A stretch of DNA of 32,290 bases from an uncultured Eubacteriales bacterium (lineage in GTDB: Bacteria; Bacillota; Clostridia; Oscillospirales; Oscillospiraceae). Where the stretch lies: contig ONBX01000025.1 in assembly GCA_900316205.1 (NCBI GenBank), forward strand, positions 1 to 32,290, given 5' to 3'. The notes below the pieces were generated by a model. That model worked only from the letters and a program-made list of their open reading frames with translations. It was not told the DNA's origin and did not search any database. Each line of letters begins with the position of its first letter. Position 1 is the first letter of the stretch. The position numbers and the translations under genes are program-made. This document shows, one piece after another, positions 19,901-27,286 of this stretch.

Positions 19901-21181
19901 ATGAAGAAAGTATTGCTGAGCGTTCTGTGCCTGGCGCTGCTGCTGGCCGTGATGGCCGCGGGCGTCCTGGGCGTCAACGCCTATACCGCCCCCATCGTGG
20001 CGGAAAACGAGCGCCTGGCCGAGGAGGCCAGACTCGCCGCCGAGAAGGAAAAGCTGGGCGACTCCGTCCTGCTCTTCGACCGGGAGAAGCCTGAGGAATC
20101 CACCCTGCAGGTCACGGCGGACACCGTGCAGAAGGTCTATGCCGACGAGAGCAAGCAGGTCTACACCCTGAACCTTGCCACCTTCCAGGGCTACACCAAG
20201 GAGCTGCCCATCGAGCTGACCCTGATCGTGGACTATGAGGGACGCATCGTCTCCCTCAGCGTGGACAGCACCGGCGAGACCAAGGAGCTGAGCGAGGACT
20301 TCCTGCCCAGCTTTGAAGGCCAGGATTCCACCTTGGCTGAGGTGCAGCTGGTGGCCGGCGTCACCTTCTCCTCCTCCGCCATCAAGAACGCCGTGAACGA
20401 CGGCTTCAACACCCTCATCGAAAACGGCCTCTTCGCCGCCGCCGAGAAGGGCGAGGATCAGCTGCTCAATGAGCTGCTGCCCCTGGTGTTCCCGGGCCTT
20501 GTGAACAAGGCCGGCGCCGTCCAGGGTGAGGAGCTTGCCGCCTCCGGCAGTGTGACCGGCGGCTTCAAGGCCCTCAACGGCAGCGGCTGCGCCTGGTTCG
20601 TGGACAACGGACAGAAGCTTCTGGCCGTGTGCACGCCTCTTGGCGGGGTGAGCCTCTATGATCCCGCGGGCGAGAACGTCACCGCGAGCGCCGACGCCGC
20701 CCTCATCGAGGAGCTGCAGAGCCTGACGAATGAGAACCTGGACGACAATTCCGCCGCCCAGCTCAAGGCCCTTGGCCGCGTGCTGCCTGAGGGCGCGGAG
20801 CCTGTGGCCGTGGAGATCCCCGGCCTTGCCAACTGCATCACCGGCGCCTGGACCGTGGAGACCGAGGAGGGCACGCTCTATGCCTTCGCCGCGAATCCCT
20901 ACGGCTACTCCAACGAAGTGATGCAGGTCTACTACGTCCTGGACGAGACCGGCGCCATCAGCGCCTTCCGCGTGTCCGAGCTGATCCTCCACTCCGAGTA
21001 CTTCAGCGACTACACCCTGGACGAGAAGGCCTATAAGGAGAACTTCGTCGGCATGACGGCGGAGAGCTTTACCGTTGAGGATACCCTGATCGCCGGCGCA
21101 ACCATGAGCTCCGACGCCATGGAGACCGCCACAAGAGACGTGTTCGAGGCCTTCGGGCTTCTGATGGGAAACAGGGGGTGA
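19901..21181 (+). CDS. rnfG: RnfG-like protein with two FMN_bind domains
   Basis: RnfG normally has one FMN_bind domain and about 180-210 residues. This protein has 426. After an N-terminal membrane anchor (1-28) comes domain 1, ending in LVAGVTFSSSAIKNAVN with candidate flavin site T155. A linker of about 180-290 follows, then domain 2, which looks like the ordinary RnfG core (YAFAANPYGYSNEVMQVYYVLD) and ends in LIAGATMSSDAMETA with T401. Both would be targets for the ApbE in this operon, giving two FMNs on one subunit. ATG 19901 is 8 nt after GGGAGG; an upstream GTG at 19892 overlaps that site. Together with RnfD this gives at least three covalent flavins outside the membrane. Confidence 0.92.
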   Translation: MKKVLLSVLCLALLLAVMAAGVLGVNAYTAPIVAENERLAEEARLAAEKEKLGDSVLLFDREKPEESTLQVTADTVQKVYADESKQVYTLNLATFQGYTKELPIELTLIVDYEGRIVSLSVDSTGETKELSEDFLPSFEGQDSTLAEVQLVAGVTFSSSAIKNAVNDGFNTLIENGLFAAAEKGEDQLLNELLPLVFPGLVNKAGAVQGEELAASGSVTGGFKALNGSGCAWFVDNGQKLLAVCTPLGGVSLYDPAGENVTASADAALIEELQSLTNENLDDNSAAQLKALGRVLPEGAEPVAVEIPGLANCITGAWTVETEEGTLYAFAANPYGYSNEVMQVYYVLDETGAISAFRVSELILHSEYFSDYTLDEKAYKENFVGMTAESFTVEDTLIAGATMSSDAMETATRDVFEAFGLLMGNRG

Positions 21182-21185
21182 GCAC

Positions 21186-21824
21186 ATGAAAGAACGTAAA
21201 CTGCTGTTTCGCAATCCTGTGATGCTGCTGTTTCTGGGCACGGCCCCGGCGCTGGCTGCCAGCACCGATGTGCGCGCCGCTCTGGGCATGAGCATCGCCG
21301 TGATGGGCGTGCTGCTGTGCTCGGCCCTGGTGCTGGGCCTTGTGCGCAAGCTCATTCCTCAGGAGGCGCGTTTGGCCGCCGTTACCCTGGTGGTGGCGGG
21401 CTTTGCCTCCATGGCGCAGCTGCTGCTCCAGGCGCTGCTGCCGAGCCTTTTTGAGATGCTGGGCTTTTATCTGGCGATCCTGGCGGTGGACCTGCTGCTC
21501 TTCGGCTCCGGCGAGGACGCCGCGGACTTCGGTCTGGGCAAGGGCCTGCTGAGCGCCCTGGAAAACGGCTTCTGCTTTGCGGTGTTCGTGCTGCTGCTGG
21601 CCGGCATCCGGGAGCTCTTCGGCGCCGCCAGCCTTGCCGGCAGCCCCATCGAGGCCCTGAAGGACTATAAGATCCCCATGCTGCTGCAGGTTCCCGGCGG
21701 CCTTGTGGTGTACAGCATCCTGCTGGCTCTCTTCAACAAGCTCTTCCCGGGAAGGGAAGAGGCGGGAGAGAACACCTGCGCCGCGGTGGGCATCCCCTGT
21801 GAGGAAAAGGAGGCGGAAGCATGA
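21186..21824 (+). CDS. rnfE: Rnf complex subunit RnfE-like, cluster cysteines missing
   Basis: A 212-residue integral membrane protein with about six helices, collinear with RnfE/NqrD (FRNPVMLLFLG near the start, AGIRELFGAASL near 140). In known RnfE the first helix has LG(M/L)CP and a later half-helix has VNC; both cysteines bind the [2Fe-2S] cluster shared with RnfA. Here they read LGTAP (A20) and AVDLLL (L103). Remaining cysteines (C45, C125 area) lie elsewhere. The C-terminal tail (about 190-212) has one CAAVGIPC pair of cysteines not seen in ordinary RnfE. The fold assignment is firm, but electron transfer through a normal cluster seems impossible. The stop overlaps the rnfA start by 4 bases. 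Confidence 0.92.
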   Translation: MKERKLLFRNPVMLLFLGTAPALAASTDVRAALGMSIAVMGVLLCSALVLGLVRKLIPQEARLAAVTLVVAGFASMAQLLLQALLPSLFEMLGFYLAILAVDLLLFGSGEDAADFGLGKGLLSALENGFCFAVFVLLLAGIRELFGAASLAGSPIEALKDYKIPMLLQVPGGLVVYSILLALFNKLFPGREEAGENTCAAVGIPCEEKEAEA

Positions 21825-22354
21825 AAGAAAGCATTCTGCTGGTTCTGGGCTTTGTCCTGGTGAACAACTACGCTCTCAGCGCGGGCCTTGGCCTGACGCC
21901 GCTGCTGGGCTTTTCCAAGAAGGGCGAGAAAATGCTGACCCTGGGCCTTGCGGTCACGGTGGTCACGGTGCTCTCTTCCCTGATCCTTTGGCTCCTGCGG
22001 GACTTGATCCCCGGCTACTGGCTGATCCTGGCCGCCGTCACCCTGATCCTGGTGCTGGTGTATCTGCTGCAGCTCATCTGCGGCAAAAAGCTGGGCGTCT
22101 GGTTCCCGGTGATCGCCCTGAACAGCGCGGTGCTTGCCGCCGCTCTGAAGCTCCAGGAGGCGGAGAGCATCGGCGAGGTGCTGCTGAGCGCCCTGGGCAT
22201 CGGCCTGGGCTTCCTCTTCGGCTTGTTCCTCCTCACCGGGGTGCAGGAGAAGCTGGAGCATGACCAGGCGCCCAAGGCCTTCCGGGGCTTCCCCCTGCAG
22301 ATCCTGGCCGCCGCCATCGTGGCCCTGGCCCTCACCGCCTTCCAGTTCAAGTGA
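21821..22354 (+). CDS. rnfA: Rnf complex subunit RnfA-like, cluster cysteines missing
   Basis: A 177-residue integral membrane protein, shorter than the usual 190-200 because of a shortened loop after residue 60. The hallmarks LVNNYALS (13-20) and GFSKKGEKMLTLGLAVT are present. In known RnfA the motifs LG(I)CP and TTNC hold the two cysteine ligands. Here they are LGLTP (T26) and ALNSAV (S102). A lone C87 near LQLICGKK is at a different place. rnfA is usually followed by rnfB; instead the stop overlaps the GTG start of a NusG domain II gene. Its role is probably structural, forming the membrane core with RnfE and RnfD. Confidence 0.92.
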   Translation: MKESILLVLGFVLVNNYALSAGLGLTPLLGFSKKGEKMLTLGLAVTVVTVLSSLILWLLRDLIPGYWLILAAVTLILVLVYLLQLICGKKLGVWFPVIALNSAVLAAALKLQEAESIGEVLLSALGIGLGFLFGLFLLTGVQEKLEHDQAPKAFRGFPLQILAAAIVALALTAFQFK

Positions 22355-22722
22355 AAGCAAAGGGAAAGCTTCGCTGGGACCTGGTGCTGATCGCGGCCCT
22401 GCTGCTGCTCTCCGGTGTCCTGTACTTCACGCTCAACCACGGGCGTCAGGAGGGGGGCCAAGTGGTGGTGCGCGTGGACGGGCTGGAGGTGGAACGCCAC
22501 TCTCTGGCTGTAAACGGCACTTTCCCCCTCAACGGCGGCAGCAACATCCTGGTCATCGAAAACGGGCAGGCCTGGCTCTCTGAGGCCAACTGCCCGGACC
22601 ATATCTGCGTCAAGCAGGGCAAGATCCACTACACCGGCCAGGTCATCACCTGCCTGCCCAACCGCCTCACCGTGACGGTGGAGGGAGGAGAAAGCAACGG
22701 CATCGACCTGGTGGTGGGATAA
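22351..22722 (+). CDS. NusG domain II-containing membrane-anchored protein
   Basis: A 123-residue protein with one N-terminal membrane helix (about 9-27) and an exported beta domain of the NusG domain II type (KOW-like fold), unrelated in function to the transcription factor. The conserved cysteines are in ANCPDHICVKQGKI and ITCLPNRL, the family signature C-P-D-x-x-C plus a later C. Such genes are frequent next to ApbE/FMN_bind and Gx genes in Clostridia; the biochemical role is not known. The cysteine trio could be redox-active or bind metal, which is inference. The GTG start overlaps the rnfA stop as GTGA. It occupies the position where rnfB would be expected. Confidence 0.93.
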   Translation: MKAKGKLRWDLVLIAALLLLSGVLYFTLNHGRQEGGQVVVRVDGLEVERHSLAVNGTFPLNGGSNILVIENGQAWLSEANCPDHICVKQGKIHYTGQVITCLPNRLTVTVEGGESNGIDLVVG

Positions 22723-22734
22723 GGACTCCAAAGC

Positions 22735-23214
22735 ATGAAAACCAAAAAAATCACGGTCATGGCCATGTGCATCGCGCTGGCCATGATCCTCTCCTATGTG
22801 GAAAGCCAGATCCCCTCCCCGGGCATCCCGGGGGTGAAGCTGGGCCTGGCGAACCTGGCGGTGATCTTCGCCCTGTATAAGCTGGGCTGGAAGGAGGCCG
22901 CCGGCATCTCTCTGCTGCGGGTGCTGCTGGTGAGTCTGCTCTTCGGCCATGTGGCAAGCCTGATGTACTCCGCAGCCGGCGCGGCCCTGAGCCTTCTGGG
23001 CATGATCCTCCTGCGGCGCATCCCCCAGTTTGGCTGCGTTGCCGTGAGCGTCACGGGCGGTGTCCTGCACAATATCGGCCAGATCCTGATGGCCTGGGCC
23101 CTGATGGGCTCCAACGTCATCTACTATCTGCCGGTGCTGCTCTTTAGCGGCACCGTCGCCGGCGTTGTCATCGGCATCGTGGCGGCCCTTCTCATCAAGA
23201 GGATCAAGATCTGA
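22735..23214 (+). CDS. Gx transporter family protein (formerly heptaprenyl diphosphate synthase component I)
   Basis: A 159-residue membrane protein with about five helices. The family signatures PGVKLGLANLAVIFALY (33-48) and GGVLHNIGQI (near 108) are clear. The old name in databases (heptaprenyl diphosphate synthase subunit I) is misleading; the fold is like ECF S components, suggesting binding or transport of a small molecule. Its regular association with NusG domain II, ApbE and FMN_bind genes suggests a flavin or redox cofactor link, which is inference. AAGGA precedes the ATG. It is the last gene of the operon, followed at once by a terminator. Confidence 0.93.
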   Translation: MKTKKITVMAMCIALAMILSYVESQIPSPGIPGVKLGLANLAVIFALYKLGWKEAAGISLLRVLLVSLLFGHVASLMYSAAGAALSLLGMILLRRIPQFGCVAVSVTGGVLHNIGQILMAWALMGSNVIYYLPVLLFSGTVAGVVIGIVAALLIKRIKI

Positions 23215-23219
23215 CAGAG

Positions 23220-23256
23220 AAAACTCCCCTGAAGCGCGGCTTCAGGGGAGTTTTTT
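23220..23256 (+). terminator. Strong intrinsic terminator of the Rnf-like operon
   Basis: AAACTCCCCTGAAGC (23221-23235) pairs perfectly with GCTTCAGGGGAGTTT around a 3-nt loop, followed by a T-run to 23256. It lies 6 bp past the last gene, so the operon has no further genes. The A-run on the other side lets it serve the converging transporter gene as well. Confidence 0.95.
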
Positions 23257-23415
23257 GTCAGGCTTGCGTTTGGAGGAGATGGCGGGGAAATGAGGAAATG
23301 AAGATGTTTCGCGAATGAAGGAATGCAGAAGGAATGGGATCGGCTTTGCCGATGGATTTCAATCCGCCCCCGCAGGGGACACCACAATTCCTTCTTTCTT
23401 CTTCCGTCCTGCGTT

Positions 23416-24924
23416 TCAGACGCTTTGCGGCCGGTAAAGCTGCCGCAGGAGGAAGAGTACGCCCACGGTGAGCAGAAGGCCGGTGCCCATACAGAGCCAG
23501 ACGTTCTGCACAAAGCCGGCGATCAGGTAGTTTACAAAGCTGACCCCTGCCACCGTCAGCACATAGGGAAGCTGGGTGGAAACATGGCTGATATGGTCGC
23601 ACTGGGCACCGGCGGAGGCCATGATGGAGGTGTCCGAGATGGGAGAGCAGTGATCGCCCATCACTGCCCCGGCGAGACAGGCGGAGACGCCAATGATGAG
23701 CAGGGTGCTGTCGGCGGGGAAGACCTTGGTGACGATGGGCAGCAGGATGCCGAAGGTGCCCCAGGAGGTGCCGGTGGAGAAGGCCAGGCCGCAGGCCACG
23801 AGAAAGACGATGGCGGGCAGCAGCTTATAAAGCCCGGAGGAGGCCTGTTCCATCACGCCGTAGACATATTCCGCCGCACCCAGCATCCCCGTGATGTTCT
23901 TGAGGGTCACCGCGAAGGTCAGGATCAGCAGGGCGGGCACCATGGCGATGAAGCCCTTGGTGATGCAGCTCATGGCCTGCTTGAAGCTGAGAAGCCTCCT
24001 TGCGAAGAAATAGAGAAAGGTGAAGATCAGGGCGATCATGGAGCCCCAGGGCAGACCCACGGAGGCGTCGGTGGCGGCAAAGGCCTCGGCGAAGGGGACT
24101 CCGGAGAAAAAGCCGCCCACATAGAGCATGCCCGCCACGCAGCAGACGATCAGCACTACCACCGGCAGCAGCAGATCGATCACCCGGCTGCGGGGATTGG
24201 AGGCCACATCCTCCGCGGCGCCGCCGCGCTCCCCGGAGGTAAAGAGATCGCCGCGGAGCTGTGCGTTGCGCTCATGCAGCGCCATGGGGCCGTAGTCGAA
24301 GCGCAGCAGCGTGAGCCCAACCACGAACACCAGCGTCAGCAAACTGTAGTAGTTCCAGGGAATGGCCCGGACGAAGAGCTCCGTGCCGCTCATGACGCCC
24401 TCGTCCACGATGCCGGACACTGCCGCGGCCCAGGAGGAGATGGGGGCGATCATGCAGATGGGCGCCGCCGTAGCGTCGATGATATAGGCAAGCTTTGCCC
24501 GGGAGATCCGGTGGCCGTCGGTGACGGGGCGCATGACGCTGCCCACGGTGAGGCAGTTGAAATAGTCGTCCACGAAGATCAGAACGCCCAGCAGAAGGGT
24601 GGCCAGCAGCGCGCCGACCCGGCTCTTCACGTGGGTCTCGGCCCAGCGGCCGAAGGCGGCGGAGCCGCCGGCGCTGTTCATCAGCGCCACGATGATCCCC
24701 AGCAGGATCAGAAACAGGAAAATGCCCACATTCCAGGCGTCGGCCACGCCGGAAATCAGACCGTCGTTGATGATGGTGTCCAGCGCGCCGATGGGGGAGA
24801 AGTTAGCCGCCAGCAAGCCGCCGACGACGATGCCGAGGAAGAGAGAGGAGTAGACCTCCTTGGTGATCAGCGCCAGCACGATGGCGATGATGGGGGGCAG
24901 CAGTGCCCAGATGGTACCGTACAT
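23416..24924 (-). CDS. lysW: NhaC-superfamily antiporter, probable lysine transporter (LysW type)
   Basis: A 502-residue membrane protein with about 12 helices in the Na+/H+ antiporter NhaC superfamily. Conserved blocks are GVLIFVDDYFNCLTVGSVMRP, PICMIAPISSWAA and MGDHCSPISDTSIMAS, which line the ion path. By sequence alone it would be called a sodium/proton antiporter. However, its leader is a lysine riboswitch with terminator. Comparative studies of lysine riboswitches described NhaC-type transporters (LysW) under the same control, so lysine or a close analogue is the likely substrate. The start at 24924 is 8 nt after GGAGG; a longer open frame runs into the riboswitch and is not coding. 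It converges with the Rnf-like operon. Confidence 0.9.
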   Translation of the reverse strand: MYGTIWALLPPIIAIVLALITKEVYSSLFLGIVVGGLLAANFSPIGALDTIINDGLISGVADAWNVGIFLFLILLGIIVALMNSAGGSAAFGRWAETHVKSRVGALLATLLLGVLIFVDDYFNCLTVGSVMRPVTDGHRISRAKLAYIIDATAAPICMIAPISSWAAAVSGIVDEGVMSGTELFVRAIPWNYYSLLTLVFVVGLTLLRFDYGPMALHERNAQLRGDLFTSGERGGAAEDVASNPRSRVIDLLLPVVVLIVCCVAGMLYVGGFFSGVPFAEAFAATDASVGLPWGSMIALIFTFLYFFARRLLSFKQAMSCITKGFIAMVPALLILTFAVTLKNITGMLGAAEYVYGVMEQASSGLYKLLPAIVFLVACGLAFSTGTSWGTFGILLPIVTKVFPADSTLLIIGVSACLAGAVMGDHCSPISDTSIMASAGAQCDHISHVSTQLPYVLTVAGVSFVNYLIAGFVQNVWLCMGTGLLLTVGVLFLLRQLYRPQSV

Positions 24925-24940
24925 GGGGAAAACCTCCTTG

Positions 24941-24980
24941 AAAAAAGAAAAATCATGAACAGAGCAGATACTGTTCATGA
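24941..24980 (-). terminator. Riboswitch-controlled terminator
   Basis: On the minus strand TCATGAACAG and CTGTTCATGA (plus-strand 24971-24980 and 24953-24962) form a 10-bp stem, followed by TTTTTCTTTTTT (24952-24941). It lies between the lysine riboswitch and the transporter start, where the expression platform should be. Confidence 0.88.
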
Positions 24981-25004
24981 CAGGGAGGCCCACCCGGGCA
25001 TATG

Positions 25005-25168
25005 TCTGACAGCTCTCCGCCCAAAGGCGACAGTCCGCGGCATATTCTGTCGCGGCCCAGGCATACCCGTCCGGAAAGGCGGATACCCTTCGGCGAAAAA
25101 GCCTTTCGCACCGGCGGTTTCCGCCGCCTTGCGTGGTGCTTACTCTTCTTTTTCGCGCCTCTATCATA
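25005..25168 (-). ncRNA. Lysine riboswitch (L box)
   Basis: Read on the minus strand, the region holds the conserved blocks of the lysine riboswitch in order: AGAGGCGCG with AAGAGTA (25162-25141), GAAAGG then CGCCGAAGG, CTGGGCCG, GACTGTCGCC and finally GGAGAGCTGTCA (25018-25007). The closing helix P1 pairs TGATAG (25166-25161) with CTGTCA (25012-25007). Known members bind lysine and usually end transcription when lysine is plentiful, and a terminator follows here. It controls the NhaC-type transporter. Confidence 0.93.
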
Positions 25169-25186
25169 CTTTGTTCAGTTGGCCTC

Positions 25187-25214
25187 ATTATAGCGCCCTT
25201 TTTCCTCCTGTCAA
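25187..25214 (-). promoter_or_regulatory. Sigma-A promoter of the lysine riboswitch and transporter
   Basis: On the minus strand a perfect TTGACA (25214-25209) and a perfect TATAAT (25192-25187) are 16 bp apart. Transcription would begin near 25180, just before helix P1 of the riboswitch. Confidence 0.88.
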
Positions 25215-25309
25215 CAAGCTGGGGAAAAAAAGAAAAAAGTTTGTGGCTATTGCTCAGTAAAGAACAAAAGCAAAGAGACAGATTTGTTCGAAAAAATGGT
25301 AAAAATGGA

Positions 25310-25347
25310 AAAATCAGGCATCCGAACCGACTCGGATGCCTGATTTT
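25310..25347 (-). terminator. Terminator after the guanylate-kinase-like gene
   Basis: Perfect 16-bp arms at 25310-25325 and 25332-25347 with a 6-nt loop. On the minus strand it is followed by T-rich sequence (TTCCATTTTTACC). It ends the channel/GH13/kinase-like operon before the riboswitch promoter. Confidence 0.88.
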
Positions 25348-25389
25348 CAGCTTTTCGTTTCCGGAAGAGAACAGGGAAGGAAGCCGACC

Positions 25390-25932
25390 CTATCCGTTCT
25401 CCATGTCTCCCAGGATCTCTTCCACGGCCTTGTCCGCATCATCGCTGCAGATTCGCTTGTCGCAGAAGGCAGAGAGGGCCCGCTCCTTTTCCGCCTGCTC
25501 CAGGCGGACGGAGAGCTCGAAGCGGCTGCGGGAGATCGCCTCGTACCGGGCCTTCAGCACCGCCGCCGAGGGCTCCACATAGAGGCAGACGGCCTCGGGC
25601 ATGTTGGCCTTGAGCTGGGCTGCCCGCTCCACCGGCAGGTTCAGCAGCACGTCGCGCCCCTGCGCCAGCGCCGCGTTCACCAGCTTCCGGGAGGTGCCGT
25701 AGTCGTTGCCGGCAAATTCCGTGGCCTCCAGCAGGTCGCCGCTCTCCTTCAGGGCGTTCCAGCCCTCCAGATCGTAGAAATAAAAGCCCACGCCGTCCAC
25801 CTCGCCGGCCTTCATCTTCCGGGCGGTAACGGGGGTCACGGCGCAAAGGGCAGGCCGCCGGGCAAAGAGGGCGGTGACGATCTCTCCCAGGCCCGCGCCG
25901 GAGGGGCCGGATAACACATAAAGCTTCGACAT
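25390..25932 (-). CDS. Guanylate kinase homologue with degenerate Walker A motif
   Basis: A 180-residue protein with the overall guanylate kinase fold: LYVLSGPSGAG at the start, GEVDGV, FYFYDLEGW, LLEATEFAGNDYGT, and GRDVLL before the C-terminal helices. Real guanylate kinases have GPSGxGK; here the loop reads GPSGAGLGE, so the Lys that grips the ATP phosphates is Leu and the next Ser/Thr is Glu. The GMP-site RPPRPGE is TARKMKAGE and the D-x-x-G-A motif is LPVERAA. I expect no normal kinase activity; it may bind a nucleotide or act as a regulator. The start at 25932 has GGAG 9 nt upstream; an alternative at 25956 is weaker. It is third in an operon after the GH13 gene. The essential gmk should be elsewhere. 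Confidence 0.85.
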   Translation of the reverse strand: MSKLYVLSGPSGAGLGEIVTALFARRPALCAVTPVTARKMKAGEVDGVGFYFYDLEGWNALKESGDLLEATEFAGNDYGTSRKLVNAALAQGRDVLLNLPVERAAQLKANMPEAVCLYVEPSAAVLKARYEAISRSRFELSVRLEQAEKERALSAFCDKRICSDDADKAVEEILGDMENG

Positions 25933-25995
25933 GGCAGATATCTCCGTTTCCATCAAGTATTTATGGCTCCATTCTACAGGAAAAGGGGCGGGATT

Positions 25996-27282
25996 TCAAG
26001 TCAGACGGAAGATGGCGGGCTTGCCGTCTGCAAAAAGAACGCCTTTTTCCACCCGGACGGCTTCGCCGCCCAGCAGGTTCTCGTAGCAGCCGTCGGGGAT
26101 CTCCAGCCGCTCCTCCAGCCTGACGGCGCCTGGCGCCGCGTCCAGGCAGAAGACCCCGGCGCAGCTGCCCCGCCGGAGGACGGCGATGCGCTTTGCGTCC
26201 TCAGCCTGGCCCCAGAAGCTGTCCGTTCCGGAAAAACAGGTCTTGCGGATCTCCCCCAGCTTCGTAAGCAGGGGACTCAGGTCCTTTCCGGTGCTGCGGT
26301 GGATGGGTTCCCGCTCGAAAAGGCTGGGCTGATGGGGATCTTCAAACTCCTGCCCGGCGTAGAGGAGCACCGTGCCCTTGAGAAAATACAGCAGGGCGGT
26401 GTAATTCACAAGCTCCCCCTCGTCCCGGATCACCGAGGCGATGCGGGGCTGGTCGTGGTTCTCCAGGCAGCGCATCTTGTTGTAATTCTCCGGGTAGACC
26501 GCCTCCTGGTACTCCAGCAGGTCGATCCACTGGGAGAGGGGCGCCTGGCGCCGCAGGAGCTTGTCGAAGACCTCCCGGATGTCGTAGTCGTACTCCAGGT
26601 CGAAGGCCTCATAGGCCTCGGTGTCCCGGGCGGCGTGAAAGCCCAGGCGCCGGGCCAGAGCCCCAAAGCTCCGGTGCACGCTCTCCGCCAGCCAGATATG
26701 GTCCGGGTCCACTTCCTGCACCGCGGCCCGGGCCGCCCGCCAGAAGTCCAGGGGCACCAGGGAGGCCACGTCGCAGCGGAAGCCGTCCACGATCCCGGCC
26801 CAGAAGCGGAGGGATTCGATCTGATAGTCCCAGAGGGCGGGAACGCTGTAGTCCAGGTCGATGACGTCGGCCCAGTCGCCGAACTTGTTGCCGGTGCTGC
26901 CTTGGGCGTCCCGGTAGTAAAACTCCGGGTGCTCCTGGAAAAGCACCGCGTCGGGGGACGTGTGGTTATACACCACGTCGATCATCACCTTCATGCCCCG
27001 CCTGTGGATCTCCTCCACCAGGGCCAGGAAGTCCTCCATGGTGCCGTAGCAGGGGTTCACACTACGGTAATCCCGGTTGGCATAGGGGCAGCCCAGGCTC
27101 CCTTTCTTGCCCTTTACCCCGATGGGGTGGATGGGCAGGAACCAGATGATGTCTGTGCCCAGGGCCCGGATCCGGTCCAGGTCGGGTATCACCGAGCGGA
27201 AGGTCCCCTCCTGGGTGTGGCTGCGGATATAGATCGAATAGATCACCTGGGTCTGCAGGCGAATATCGGTATCTTTTGCCAT
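25996..27282 (-). CDS. Intracellular alpha-amylase family (GH13) glycoside hydrolase
   Basis: A 428-residue GH13 enzyme acting on alpha-glucans or alpha-glucosides. The four catalytic regions are intact: DVVYNHT (102-108), DGFRCDVA with nucleophile D171, WLAES with acid/base E200, and ENHD with D277. There is no signal peptide, so it is cytoplasmic. It lacks the carbohydrate-binding modules of secreted amylases and is shorter than most. NKFGDWADVIDLDYSVPAL in the middle suggests an oligosaccharide-acting enzyme; the exact substrate cannot be told. The ATG is 4 bp after the channel gene stop, so the two are one operon, an odd pairing. The product is followed at 63 bp by the kinase-like gene. 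Confidence 0.93.
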   Translation of the reverse strand: MAKDTDIRLQTQVIYSIYIRSHTQEGTFRSVIPDLDRIRALGTDIIWFLPIHPIGVKGKKGSLGCPYANRDYRSVNPCYGTMEDFLALVEEIHRRGMKVMIDVVYNHTSPDAVLFQEHPEFYYRDAQGSTGNKFGDWADVIDLDYSVPALWDYQIESLRFWAGIVDGFRCDVASLVPLDFWRAARAAVQEVDPDHIWLAESVHRSFGALARRLGFHAARDTEAYEAFDLEYDYDIREVFDKLLRRQAPLSQWIDLLEYQEAVYPENYNKMRCLENHDQPRIASVIRDEGELVNYTALLYFLKGTVLLYAGQEFEDPHQPSLFEREPIHRSTGKDLSPLLTKLGEIRKTCFSGTDSFWGQAEDAKRIAVLRRGSCAGVFCLDAAPGAVRLEERLEIPDGCYENLLGGEAVRVEKGVLFADGKPAIFRLT

Positions 27283-27286
27283 GGCT

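Noticed and set aside
15290-23256. A hidden rnfB in any frame of the Rnf-like operon.
   Set aside because: The only CxxCxxCxxxC motifs found are the two in rnfC. No frame encodes a Cys-rich protein of RnfB size, and the operon ends at a strong terminator.
24925-25188. An 88-codon N-terminal extension of the NhaC-type transporter.
   Set aside because: The stretch is the lysine riboswitch and terminator, and the protein begins normally at 24924 with GGAGG 8 nt upstream.
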